A stretch of DNA of 64,000 bases from Undibacterium_A arcticum (GTDB lineage: Bacteria > Pseudomonadota > Gammaproteobacteria > Burkholderiales > Burkholderiaceae_D). The position numbers and the translations under genes were made by a program. The stretch is taken from NCBI RefSeq assembly GCF_042660705.1, contig NZ_JBHSUQ010000001.1. The stretch is one strand, 5' to 3'. Numbering within the stretch: position 1 is the stretch's first letter; each line of letters starts with the position of its first letter. The notes under the pieces are model-generated. The model saw nothing but the letters and a program-made list of their open reading frames with translations. It had not been told where the DNA came from and did not search any database. Below, piece by piece: positions 1-9,130 of the stretch.

Positions 1-519
1 GCCCATAATACCGTCCGCGTCGACGGCCGTGACCAATCGGAGCCAGGCGGCAATTTTATGTGGCTCAGCAAAGCGAATGCGCATTGCGATCGATGGGAAA
101 CCGATGAAGAGCTGGATTGTTTCATTGGCAGCCATGATGGCTATCTTCGGCTGGATGACCCCGTCCTGCACAAGCGGAAAATTGTATTTCTCAAGCGGGA
201 GAGAACCTTACTCGTCGAAGATATTTTAGAATGTCGCAAACAGCACGACATAGAGTTTTGCTGGCATTTTGCCGACACCTGCAAAATATTTTTGGATCAA
301 CGCAAGGTGTCGGCGTTCGGTGGAAACGTAAGAGTGGATATGACAATGCCTGACTGCCATTGCGAGCCAGAAGTGGTGGTGGGAAGTGAGGCGCCGCCTT
401 TCGGTTGGATATCATACAGGTTCGATGAAAAGCTGCCTTCCCCCTCTATTATCTGGAGAGACAGAATTAATGGCACCACCAGACGGGTCACCGTATTTAA
501 TATCGTCACCAAGCCTTAA
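1..519 (+). CDS. Heparinase II/III-family polysaccharide lyase, C-terminal part
   Basis: The reading frame is open from the first base and begins mid-protein; the true start lies outside the window. The first residues (AHNTVRVDGRDQSE, then FMW) match the hallmark of the heparinase II/III C-terminal beta-sandwich. Further on come HDGY (residues ~47-50), LLVEDIL (~75) and a W-H-F motif, as in that domain. These enzymes usually act in the periplasm or outside the cell on uronate-containing polysaccharides. It converges on the leftward oxidase gene. Its place beside an exopolysaccharide locus suggests trimming or turnover of the polymer, which is inference. The internal ATG at 58 is not the real start. 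Confidence 0.8.
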   Translation, partial: AHNTVRVDGRDQSEPGGNFMWLSKANAHCDRWETDEELDCFIGSHDGYLRLDDPVLHKRKIVFLKRERTLLVEDILECRKQHDIEFCWHFADTCKIFLDQRKVSAFGGNVRVDMTMPDCHCEPEVVVGSEAPPFGWISYRFDEKLPSPSIIWRDRINGTTRRVTVFNIVTKP

Positions 520-672
520 GCCACATATTGATCAGTGGCATTTGGCCTACTTCATCCCACTCATCACAACACCTCGCTCAAGGTATCCACCAGACCGCGT
601 GCGGCAAGTCGCACCATGCTGATCGCTCCCAAAATTAGAAATTGGTGGTCGCCGTCCCGATCCTCCCGAACG

Positions 673-2205
673 CTAGCCGACCATTTTGGTAAAAATGCGG
701 GTGGCCATCAATCCGGCTTCGGTATAGTGATTAGGGGGCGACATCAACGAGGTAAGGAGGTTCATGATCTCCTCCTTGCTTGTCAGTGAAGTCAATTTCT
801 CTTCCAGCGTGCGCAACTCGATGTTGAAATCATCACTATCGTCGCCTGTGCTTCCACGTGGGGCATGGCGCCGGATCACGCCTCGCGCCGCAGCACTGGG
901 AATTACGCGCTCCGAGCACTTGCCTAGTGTGTCGAGCAACCGTTGAGCTTTGAATGTCAATCGGCGCTGCCCAAACGCCGCGGTGCCAAACTTGTTGTCG
1001 GAGGGCTGTGTCGCATCGAATTCTTTCGGTTCACCGGCAATCCAGTCGTAAATTACCTGCTTTTCATACGAGTTGAAGACTCCGAACATTTCTGCTTTCT
1101 CGCCCTGCAACAGTTTCCAGAAACGACTGTTCTGCGGATCCTGATCGCGTTTTATCCAACCCTTCTCCTCAAGATTGGCAAGAAAGGCCGGGATCTGAGT
1201 CGGATCGGATAACCATTGGTTGATCGTTCGACCGGCAACGCGGCAATAGTCCGAATGTACGTATTTCCCAACTGCGCTTTTCTTTCCCAGAATGGCGATT
1301 AATTCCTTATTTAAATCAAATGACTCGATGACAGTATTTGTGCAGGTCCCTAAGCAGTTAAGCTTGTAGCCGCGAATGACACGTCGAAAAAATTCATCCG
1401 CATCATTCACACGCGGAAGCGAATCGAGCAATCCATCCAGAGATTTTTTCGCATGCCCGGTGTTGGCATTGTCGATAGTAAAATGCAATGTGAAATAGGT
1501 TGGATCGATGCCAAGCTCATTGAGTTCATATGCCGTAATGAGGAGGTGCAGTGGCGGCTGTTCATAGCCAAGATTGAATCCAATTACCTCCGGCAGAAAA
1601 TGATCAGCATGCTGCGCCAGTGATAACTGAATTGCGCCTTGCACGAAATGCTCATCGCTTAAATTATCCCATTGCTCGCAGCCGTGAGTGGCCAGAAGCT
1701 TCTTGTAAATCGTGACATGGTTTTTATTCGGGACGCCTTCCCCCAATTCTTCGAGGTAGATCTTGATCAGCGAGGAAAAGCGTGCATCGTTCCAGCGGCG
1801 TGTCAGTCCGTATAACCACGCGCCATCGACCAGTTTCGTCGGTGCAACTGCCTTCAGAAAATATAACGCATGTGATTTATTGGAAAAATATCGGCGCGCC
1901 GCCCCGGCTTGGCGCTCATTGAGATATTCACGATACTGGTGTCTGACTTGATCGGCTTTTTCATCGATCCATGACCCGATTGCATCGATCTTGTCTGGCA
2001 GATCACATGTCAATTTGTCGGTCGCTTGCAGCTGTTCAGCTAAATAGCGGCGCGATGCGATTACAATTTCCTCCGGGAGGTTGTCCCTTAGCAAATCGAA
2101 ATACATATGCTTAGACTCGAACTGCCCGCTGCATCCTCGCGGCATGGTGCCGCATTCGTTTGGAATGCTCGGCATACCGTTGAGCATATTTCTGGTAATT
2201 TTCAT
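673..2205 (-). CDS. Haem-oxygenase-like diiron oxidase (iron-containing redox enzyme family)
   Basis: A 510-residue protein whose middle part reads as a haem-oxygenase-like diiron oxidase. Candidate metal ligands, in order, are E153 (in YLEELGEG), H163 (KNHVTIY), E206 (PEVIGFN), H241, D245 and H251 (from FTLHFTIDN to TGH). The E-x9-H and H-x3-D spacings resemble those of N-oxygenases of this fold such as SznF. Residues ~1-115 and ~270-510 are extensions I do not recognise; the last 40 (from LTSLTSKEE) look helical. It is the last gene of a leftward group with an amidinohydrolase and a CapK-like ligase. Known relatives N-hydroxylate amino acids or guanidines or cleave fatty acids; the substrate here is unknown. 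No strong ribosome-binding site marks the start. Confidence 0.72.
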   Translation of the reverse strand: MKITRNMLNGMPSIPNECGTMPRGCSGQFESKHMYFDLLRDNLPEEIVIASRRYLAEQLQATDKLTCDLPDKIDAIGSWIDEKADQVRHQYREYLNERQAGAARRYFSNKSHALYFLKAVAPTKLVDGAWLYGLTRRWNDARFSSLIKIYLEELGEGVPNKNHVTIYKKLLATHGCEQWDNLSDEHFVQGAIQLSLAQHADHFLPEVIGFNLGYEQPPLHLLITAYELNELGIDPTYFTLHFTIDNANTGHAKKSLDGLLDSLPRVNDADEFFRRVIRGYKLNCLGTCTNTVIESFDLNKELIAILGKKSAVGKYVHSDYCRVAGRTINQWLSDPTQIPAFLANLEEKGWIKRDQDPQNSRFWKLLQGEKAEMFGVFNSYEKQVIYDWIAGEPKEFDATQPSDNKFGTAAFGQRRLTFKAQRLLDTLGKCSERVIPSAAARGVIRRHAPRGSTGDDSDDFNIELRTLEEKLTSLTSKEEIMNLLTSLMSPPNHYTEAGLMATRIFTKMVG

Positions 2206-2386
2206 TTCAATTCATTCTCAGGCATCGTGCGCAAGAGTGCCAAAATTAGATTGCTGCAAACCGATCAGCGAAATCTACATTCGTCTGCAAGCTGGATCAA
2301 CTCAAGTAGCTTACACTCAGCGTAGGAAATACTCATTCCAAGCAATTGATAATCAACCTACTTGCACAACTTTTAATCACTTAGCT

Positions 2387-3292
2387 TCAAGCTAAAAGTT
2401 GGTGATCATTTCTCGCAGGAATCCCAGCGAAATCGCGACTTCCACCAGCGCATAAAGCTGCTCGCTCGTTACTTGTCTCGGTCACCTTCAACGTCAAGCA
2501 CTTGGCTGAACCGCCCGATTTTAGATATTCGGTGAGCGGAGTTTGCGTTACTTCGAACCCATAGCCATGTAATTGATCCACCAGGGTTGGGGAAGCTTTG
2601 TTGAGAAAAAGATGTCGTCCGCAGTTGACCGCATTACAGGCGAACGCGAATGCATCGACGTCTGTGACTACAATACGATGTCCAGCCGGTACCCGTGATT
2701 CGATGACAGCCTGCGACACGATGTCGAAAGCAGCGGGGTAATACAGGAGATACCCGCCAGCCAGAGGGCAAAAGCAGGTATCGAGATGATAGAAACGATC
2801 ATTAACCAAACGCAATGGCTGCGTCTCAATACCAAGCCAGTCGGCGACAATAGGCGCACATGCTGGATCGGATCGATGGCCATAACCTAGCCACAATAAT
2901 GACTGGTACCTATCCAGCAATGCGTCACCAGCGCCCTCAAAGTGCAAGTCTCGCGGTAGCGTCAGTACGTCAAAGCCATGTGAGGTGAACCATCTCTCGA
3001 AATGGACTTCCTCACCCTGCCGTTCGGCAACCCGAAAACGCGACAGTACGCACGCCGTGCCCAATACCACACCCGCGTTTGCCGTGAATACCATATCAGG
3101 TATGCCTGCTGCACCGTTGATGTGCTCAACCGTGGCGACGGCACCAAGTAGGGTGGCGAGCGCAGTCCATTGCTGCGCGGCCAAAGCACGATCCACAACA
3201 TTGCCCGCCATCCATGGATTGATGACATAGGACACCTCGAAGTGTTCAGGTGAGCACATTAGAAAGCGTTCGGCTGCGGCGGGATTTATCAT
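2387..3292 (-). CDS. Amidinohydrolase/amidinotransferase-fold enzyme (DDAH/arginine deiminase-like)
   Basis: A 301-residue protein of the guanidino-modifying superfamily. Visible motifs are MCSPEHFEV and INPWM near the N-terminus, FTANAG, FEGAGDALL, the catalytic histidine in HLDTCFCPL and the nucleophile cysteine in GGSAKCLTL. These enzymes hydrolyse or transfer the amidino group of arginine, methylarginines or related guanidines through a thiouronium intermediate. The final ~30 residues after TLKVTETS look unlike protein of this family. A neighbouring frame after a GAGC duplication reads as a helical tail ending MITNF (see findings). The gene lies 180 nt upstream of the diiron oxidase and downstream of the ligase, so the three may form one pathway. 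The M12 methionine (MCSPEHF) is another possible start. Confidence 0.75.
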   Translation of the reverse strand: MINPAAAERFLMCSPEHFEVSYVINPWMAGNVVDRALAAQQWTALATLLGAVATVEHINGAAGIPDMVFTANAGVVLGTACVLSRFRVAERQGEEVHFERWFTSHGFDVLTLPRDLHFEGAGDALLDRYQSLLWLGYGHRSDPACAPIVADWLGIETQPLRLVNDRFYHLDTCFCPLAGGYLLYYPAAFDIVSQAVIESRVPAGHRIVVTDVDAFAFACNAVNCGRHLFLNKASPTLVDQLHGYGFEVTQTPLTEYLKSGGSAKCLTLKVTETSNERAALCAGGSRDFAGIPARNDHQLLA

Positions 3293-3521
3293 GATATATA
3301 TTCCAAATGGCGTTGCTGATTGTGATGATTGTCATATTCAATTTGTGCCAGACAGCAATAAATCTGATATGAGTAGTAACGGCCTGAAACAGACAATCAC
3401 GGTGACGTGAAATGCACACGTAAAAAATCGACGAATTAGCGTTTCATCCTTCCCGTTGCAGATCGCCGGACAACGCAGCTATTCCGGGCAGGATAAACCC
3501 CGAAACAGCCAATATAGATCA

Positions 3522-4961
3522 TCAACACTTCGATAAACTAAGAAATTGGCTGATTTCCAATTTCTGTACAAGTACTGGATGCTTGCCTCGCGCGGTGCGC
3601 GGAATTTCACTTACGTCGACCACTTCAGCACTGCAGCCGCCTTGTGTGTTGTTTTTAACTATTTGTGAGATTTGCGCGCTCGCCTCGGCCGATAGTTTTT
3701 TGGCGGTCACGACCTTAACCAAAAAATGCCCAGGCTTTTCTTGTTCGTACTGCATGTCATAGATATCGGCGAGAGCCCCAGAATTTGCGAGGCCAACACT
3801 CATTGAGCTGAGAGACATCAATCGATGATCATGGCACACGATAAATTCCTGTCGCCTGCCTTCGACACGCTCCACAACGGGGTAGCCCGGTAGTAATGGA
3901 TGAGGTTTATCGCCAAGGATTGCCATATCGCCAGTGCGGTACCGGACAAATGGCATGACCTGACTGTCGAAGCTGGTTCCAACAATCTCGCCGAGCATGC
4001 CGGGCTGGGTGATCGGGTCGCCAGCGGCATCCACCAACTCGAAATGTCCATATTGGGGCCAGAAAAATAGCGATCGTCATCGGGCATGGATGCGGCCATC
4101 ACCACGCGCTCGGATTGACCGTAATGCTGCAGTATTGGGCAGGTAAATGTCTCTTTTAGCAATGCCAGGTGGTGGTCAAGAATGTTTTCCGAAAATAGCA
4201 TGATGCCCTTGATCCGCTGCGACACATCGGGTGCCGGATTATCCCGTAGCCACCGCGCCAGGGGGTAGATCGTTGACGGATAGGCTTGGATATAAGTGGG
4301 CTTCCAGGCGCGGATCGCTTTCACGTACTCAGGCATGTAGGCGTGTTCCAGGTGATCGGAGCTAAAAATCAGTTCTTTTTTTGATCGGCTCGTACATCCA
4401 AAGCTGTCCGCCGGGATGTTTGGAAGTTGGCACAGGGCGACCACGCAGGGCCAGGACCACATCGTTTTCCGTTAACCCGGTGCGGAGATGGAAGTTCGCA
4501 ATGTATCCATATTCCTTGGTACGCGTAATTCCCTTGTGGAGATAAAACGCCATCGGTGTCGCTATTGAGCCGCCTGTGAACGTCTTCAGCCGTAGATGGG
4601 AAGGGCTGGCAGTCGAGAGAAAGCTGATGGGGTCGCGCTTAATTTCCTCCTTCGAAAGCAGCGGTAGGTCTCGCAGGACGTCTATCGGGGTATCTGCTCG
4701 GTTCAGAAGGTGGCGATACTGATGATAGGCCGGCACGGACTCCAAAGTCCATTGCAAGGTTGCGGAAAGTTTTCTGCTACTCAGTTGCCTAATTTCTCCT
4801 TCATTTCGTAGAGAAGCCTCACTGACGAATCGCGAATAATTCCGTCCTCTACGCATTGAGACCGGTACCCAGGAATACGCGCGGCCTACTGAGTCCTTAA
4901 CCCACTGCGGGGACTTGATATACGATGCAAGAAGCGGGTAAAGCAGATCTTCGACGGACAT
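3522..4961 (-). pseudogene. CapK/PaaK-like adenylate-forming ligase, reading frame broken twice
   Basis: Three ORF pieces join into one ~479-residue protein of the phenylacetate-CoA ligase/CapK type. The N-terminal piece (from MSVEDLLYPL) holds FTGGSIATPMAFYL; the middle holds FSENILDHH and YGQSERVVMA; the C-terminal piece holds VRYRTGDMA and ends near 3522. The first break is an A7 tract on the coding strand at 4376-4382 where A6 keeps frame (EPIKKELIFSS). The second is a T5 tract near 4056-4060 where T6 keeps frame (YFFWPQYGHFE). The total length stays a multiple of three when both are repaired. Such enzymes activate carboxylates as adenylates or CoA esters. The context is the oxidase/amidinohydrolase group. 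The start at 4961 is weakly supported. Confidence 0.65.
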
Positions 4962-5039
4962 TTTTTTCTCGGTGAGAGAATGTTGATCATTGCTATCTGT
5001 ATTCGGCAAACATGAGGACGGAGCATTGCAATGAATCAA

Positions 5040-5600
5040 CCGAACATTTCACCGTCAATCTGAATAAAACCAAAGTTATTACGTATTTCAGTGCAACTCG
5101 CAATGACAAGGAAACACGTTCCTTCCACGGTGCGCAGTCCACCGCAATAGCGCCACCGTCGCGCGCGTCACTGTCAATACGTCACTGTCAATACATCACT
5201 GTCACTACATTTATGAAGATGTTGAACATGGTCGGGATATGCCAAGGAAATGAATCGAAGGCGGCCAGATTCATCGCCACACTTTCATCGCACCTCGTGC
5301 GATGCGCATGACCGTCATCCAAAATCTACCTTCTAATCCGTCTTGCTCCATTTATCTCTTGGGGTCGAATTGATTTTCCTGTCTTCAATGTAATTGATGG
5401 AACAGCATCAGTTTTTGCGCGCCATCAAAAATACTGCCCCTTGAGTTTGAGGAAAGGACAGTGATCGGGATATCCCTTCGCGTAATGAAGAGGCCTCTTT
5501 GAAAGTAGAGTTTTCTAGCCCTGGGTTGAGTAGGTTTTGCGCCAAGAAGGACCGACTTTTGGGAAGTCAGATCAGCAGCCTTCTCAGGCGAATGGAGGCT
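5040..5600. other. Intergenic stretch, no recognisable gene
   Basis: Small ORFs here on both strands show no family features and poor ribosome-binding sites. Short direct repeats of a GTCAATAC-like unit occur near 5175-5210 (gtcactgtcaatacgtcactgtcaatacatcactgtcac, in pieces of 12-13 nt). I see no terminator or promoter that I would defend. Confidence 0.4.
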
Positions 5601-5617
5601 GACACGCTGGATCCAGT

Positions 5618-5820
5618 ACGGTCCCGTGAATATCGCATGAGGCAGGCCTGTTTTGCAGGTACTACTAAAAGCATGGCGGTGTGGACGTGTCAATGATGAG
5701 GCGCATGATGGAGGTTGAGGACAACCGGCGGCTCGGGAAATGTAATTTGAAGCACGGTTGAAGGCGCAGCTCCTTCACGAGGCAATGCCAGAAAAAGTGG
5801 CACAGGAGATTCAACGAATA
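5618..5820 (+). mobile_element. Decayed IS3-family orfA relic
   Basis: Stitching frames together gives IS3 OrfA-like text: YRMRQACF, then RYY with a stop, then KHGGVDVSMMRRM, EVEDNRRL, LKAQLLHEAMPEK and a final KKW in another frame. Intact relatives carry a YYWKSKYGG-type motif, a leucine-zipper EDENRRLKK stretch and an EAMAKKW end. Several stops and frame changes show that it is dead. No OrfB catalytic part and no clear inverted repeats were seen. It lies between the glycosyltransferase gene and the ligase gene and may mark where two accessory modules were joined. Confidence 0.6.
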
Positions 5821-5893
5821 TCGGGCAATTTTCAGACGAGCGGCGCCGCGACCGGCGACTTAAATCTATAGGCGAGACTGCCGCAAATAAATT

Positions 5894-7144
5894 CTATTTG
5901 GTCAGTTCAGCCGAGGTCATCAGGTTTCGCGATTCAAATATCTCATCATATGCCGCCAGCAGTTTTGGAACCTCGTATTGCCATTCCAGCTCGTTTATTA
6001 CGCGGTTGCGGCCGAATTCACCCATCCACACGCGGCGCGCGGGATCATCTAACAGTTCCACGATCTTGAGTGCCATGTCCACCGGGTCATTTTTTTTCGC
6101 GTACAAGGATGCTTCTTGCGCAGAAACGCGACCTTCGAGCAGATCAAATTGGACAATCGGCTTACCCAATGCCATGTATTCCATGATCTTGTTCATGGTG
6201 GATTTCTCGTTCATCTCATTGGCCACGTCCGAGTTCACGCATACATCGGCAGTATTAAGCATCTCTATCAACTCCCGGTCTGGCACCCGGCCGGTAAAAG
6301 TCACAAAATCGGCGATGCCAAGATCGACGGCCATCTTCCTCATCTCATCAAGCGAAGTGCCTCCACCGACCAATCCGAAATGTACGTCCGAACGCGCCAT
6401 TTCCTTGATGATGTAGTGAGCTGCCTGTAGCAGATAGTTGATCCCCTCCTGCGCCCCCATCACACCCACATAACCAACCAGATATTTTCGGCCCCGCTTG
6501 AGCTCATCCTTGGGCGGTAGCAGGCGCAAACGATCGAGTTGCGGACCGCTACGCACCACGTGCACCTTATCCGGGGCCATGCCACCACGCTCAATGGCAA
6601 TCCGTCTGTAGGACTCGTTGGTGGCAATAGAGACATCGGCAGTCTTGAATGTCCAGCGCTCGAGAAACAGCATCAGTTTGTAAAAGAGATCACGCCTTCC
6701 GAATTTTGCTTCATAAAGTTCTGGGTTGATGTCATGATGATCAAACAGAAATCGCTTGTGCATGAATAGCTTGAAAAAGGCCCCAATCAAGAAGAACAGA
6801 TCTGGCGGGTTGCATGCATGAATGACATCGAAACCTCGTTCGAAATGTACTTTCCACGTGAGACGGAATGTATGGAACAAGGCGAGAGAATATTCCATCA
6901 AATAGCCGATTGCTCCCTTTGCCTCGAGCAGCAAGTCATAGCGATAGATGTGGACTCCTTCAATGACTTCATATGTTTTTTCATAACCTTTGCCGGTCGG
7001 GCAAATAATCGAAACTTCATAGCCGTTGGCATGAAGTGTGGTCGCTTCTTGCCATACCCGCCGGTCGAAGGGGGAAGGGAGGTTCTCGACAAGGATGAGG
7101 ATCCGCCCAGGCCTAGCTTGCATCGGTTGTCGCTGGCGTGGCAT
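5894..7144 (-). CDS. GT4-family glycosyltransferase, WbuB-like
   Basis: A 416-residue GT-B glycosyltransferase, probably transferring a sugar from a nucleotide-sugar donor to a lipid-linked repeat unit at the inner face of the membrane. Visible are ILVENLPSPFDRRVWQEA at the N-terminus, HACNPPDLFF, FDHHDINPELY, and the GT4 donor-site region KIMEYMALGKPIVQFD near residue 350. I chose the ATG at 7144, which overlaps the stop of the methyltransferase gene as TGATG and implies translational coupling; a longer ORF start would overlap by 60 nt. It is the last gene of the exopolysaccharide operon. The acceptor and sugar cannot be read from sequence. Confidence 0.85.
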   Translation of the reverse strand: MPRQRQPMQARPGRILILVENLPSPFDRRVWQEATTLHANGYEVSIICPTGKGYEKTYEVIEGVHIYRYDLLLEAKGAIGYLMEYSLALFHTFRLTWKVHFERGFDVIHACNPPDLFFLIGAFFKLFMHKRFLFDHHDINPELYEAKFGRRDLFYKLMLFLERWTFKTADVSIATNESYRRIAIERGGMAPDKVHVVRSGPQLDRLRLLPPKDELKRGRKYLVGYVGVMGAQEGINYLLQAAHYIIKEMARSDVHFGLVGGGTSLDEMRKMAVDLGIADFVTFTGRVPDRELIEMLNTADVCVNSDVANEMNEKSTMNKIMEYMALGKPIVQFDLLEGRVSAQEASLYAKKNDPVDMALKIVELLDDPARRVWMGEFGRNRVINELEWQYEVPKLLAAYDEIFESRNLMTSAELTK

Positions 7145-7836
7145 CAGCGGATCCCATAAAAATAGATAGCAGGGAACAGCCACCGCGACAGTCCAGTGTG
7201 ACAAAGCGAGGAGACAAGAAGTCGCCTCGTACCATAAAGCCGGAGGTAATATTCCGACGTGATGCTTTCCGTAAGAGTGAAAACACGATCCAGTTCTGCC
7301 TGCAATTCATCCCGCGTATAACCGGCATGAGCGCCTAGTTCGTTGTGGAATTCTCCGCCCAGCCTGGCCTTCCAATCAGCCATGTTCCATCGCACCTTGT
7401 CCGCCAGAGGGGTATTTGTGCTCCCGAGGTAGCCGAGTAGCCGGCTGCGGTTGGGCGTGCCGATCAAATACCCTCCCTTTGGTTTGAGGACACGATGCAT
7501 CTCCCGCAAGGCCGTCCGATAATCGGTGATGTGCTCAAGCGCATGGAAGGAATAGACAAAGTCAAAGCTCTCATCGTTGAATTCCATCTGCATCGCGTCA
7601 CCTTCGCGCAGGTCGGCCAGCAATCCGGCACGATTGTCGAAGTTAGGAACAATGTCGATTCCCGTGACCACAGTTCCCAGGCGCTGCGCCAGGACAGCCG
7701 CTTCGACACCTGATCCGCACCCTACCACAAGCAGTCGCATCGGTGCAGCGCCCTGCCGCTCCCGCAGTATGTCTGCAAGTATTGGTGTTTTTGGGTCATT
7801 AAAAATAATGTCCTGGGGATTACCAGCAGATGCCAT
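7144..7836 (-). CDS. Class I SAM-dependent methyltransferase
   Basis: A 230-residue Rossmann-fold methyltransferase. Motif I is VVGCGSGVEAAV (residues ~36-47), an acidic motif II sits in TGIDIVP, and motif IV/post I reads FDFVYSFHALEHI, followed by HRVLKPKGGYL, all typical of the UbiE/type-11 group. The ATG at 7836 has GGGGAG seven bases upstream and overlaps the end of algD; an in-frame GTG at 7851 is less likely. It lies between a nucleotide-sugar dehydrogenase and a glycosyltransferase, so a sugar or lipid-linked sugar O-methylation is plausible but not shown. Confidence 0.8.
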   Translation of the reverse strand: MASAGNPQDIIFNDPKTPILADILRERQGAAPMRLLVVGCGSGVEAAVLAQRLGTVVTGIDIVPNFDNRAGLLADLREGDAMQMEFNDESFDFVYSFHALEHITDYRTALREMHRVLKPKGGYLIGTPNRSRLLGYLGSTNTPLADKVRWNMADWKARLGGEFHNELGAHAGYTRDELQAELDRVFTLTESITSEYYLRLYGTRRLLVSSLCHTGLSRWLFPAIYFYGIR

Positions 7837-9130
7837 CGTATTGCTCCCCACTTCGTTCGTCGCTTATTCCGACCAGATCCACTATGACCTGCCCTAATCT
7901 GAGATTTTCCCGGACACGTCGAAATTCCTCCGCACCATTGCCAATAATGATGGTTTCTGCGAAATCAAGCACCTCATCCATCGACTCCATCATGAGTTTT
8001 GAGATGTGAGGAATGTGATTCATGATGTAATCCTGGTTTGCACCGGTCAAGGCCGCAAGACGGACATTGCTGTCATAAAGCTTCATTTCGTATCCTTTTC
8101 CAAGCAGATATTCGATGAGGTCAACGAGGGGAGACTCGCGTAGATCATCGGTACCCGCTTTAAAGGAAAATCCCAGGACGCCAATTTTTCTGTGTCCTTT
8201 GCCGACAATCATCTTGATGCCTTGCTCAATCTGCCGCATGTTTGAAGGGAGAATGGCATTGATGAGTGGTAAATCCAGATCGAGGCTTCTGCCCTTATAC
8301 GTTAGAGCTCTCACATCCTTGGGAAGACAGGAACCACCAAAGGCAAATCCGGGTCGCATGTAGTAAGCGGAAAGATTTAACTTTGTGTCCTGGCAAAATA
8401 TCTCCATGACCTTATGGCCATCGATACCTATCGCTTTGCAGATGTTGCCGATTTCGTTGGCGAATACTATTTTGACCGCATGCCATGTGTTATCGGTATA
8501 TTTCACCATCTCTGCCGTTTCAATATCGGTAAGTATCAATGGCGCATCCATTTTTTCGTAAAGTGTCGCCAGTATTTCGCCTGCCTTCGCATCGGTCTGA
8601 CCGATGACAGTTTTTGGCGGGTGGTTGTAGTCGAATACGGCCGTTCCTTCCCGTAAGAATTCAGGGTTGATGCATACGCCAAAGCCCACTCCGGCCTTCT
8701 TTCCGGAGAATTCTTCGAGGGTTGGGATGACAATAGTGCGCATGGAACCTGGCAACATGGTGCTGCGCGCCACCACAACATGAAATGCACTTTTTTCCTT
8801 AAGTGCAGCGCCAATTTCTTCACATACCCTGCGTACATAACTCATATCGAGATTGCCGTTAAGCTGGGAAGGCGTGCCAACGCAGATAAGGGAAATATTA
8901 GATTCAAGGACTGCTTTGCGAGAATCGAGCGTGGCATGCAGCAAACCGTCCTGGACACTCTTGCCGATCATTTTCCCAATATCTTTTTCGATAATCGGCG
9001 ATTGGCCACGATTGATCAGGTCGACCTTGGTTTTGTTTGGATCGACACCAAGCACGTTATGGCCATCCATTGCGAGACATCCGGCGGTAACTGCTCCGAC
9101 ATAGCCCAAACCAAAAATGCTGATCATCAT
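7820..9130 (-). CDS. algD: GDP-mannose 6-dehydrogenase (AlgD-like)
   Basis: A 436-residue nucleotide-sugar dehydrogenase, the same length as Pseudomonas AlgD. The NAD-binding motif is FGLGYVGAVTAGCL; the catalytic cysteine lies in the FGGSCLPKDVRALTY block near residue 268; also visible are NPEFLREGTA, GFSFKAGTDDLRESPL and the unusual C-terminal DGICW, close to EGICW of AlgD. This favours GDP-mannose over UDP-glucose as substrate, giving GDP-mannuronate for an exopolysaccharide. manC, which makes GDP-mannose, lies in the same operon and supports this. GGGGAG precedes the start; either of two adjacent ATGs (9130 or 9127) fits, and the first overlaps the stop of the upstream small ORF. Confidence 0.85.
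   Translation of the reverse strand: MMISIFGLGYVGAVTAGCLAMDGHNVLGVDPNKTKVDLINRGQSPIIEKDIGKMIGKSVQDGLLHATLDSRKAVLESNISLICVGTPSQLNGNLDMSYVRRVCEEIGAALKEKSAFHVVVARSTMLPGSMRTIVIPTLEEFSGKKAGVGFGVCINPEFLREGTAVFDYNHPPKTVIGQTDAKAGEILATLYEKMDAPLILTDIETAEMVKYTDNTWHAVKIVFANEIGNICKAIGIDGHKVMEIFCQDTKLNLSAYYMRPGFAFGGSCLPKDVRALTYKGRSLDLDLPLINAILPSNMRQIEQGIKMIVGKGHRKIGVLGFSFKAGTDDLRESPLVDLIEYLLGKGYEMKLYDSNVRLAALTGANQDYIMNHIPHISKLMMESMDEVLDFAETIIIGNGAEEFRRVRENLRLGQVIVDLVGISDERSGEQYDGICW

Noticed and set aside
4360..4400. Programmed -1 frameshifting in the ligase gene
   Set aside because: The A7 run is slippery-like, but a second unrelated break follows and similar breaks occur in ordinary genes, so error or decay is simpler.
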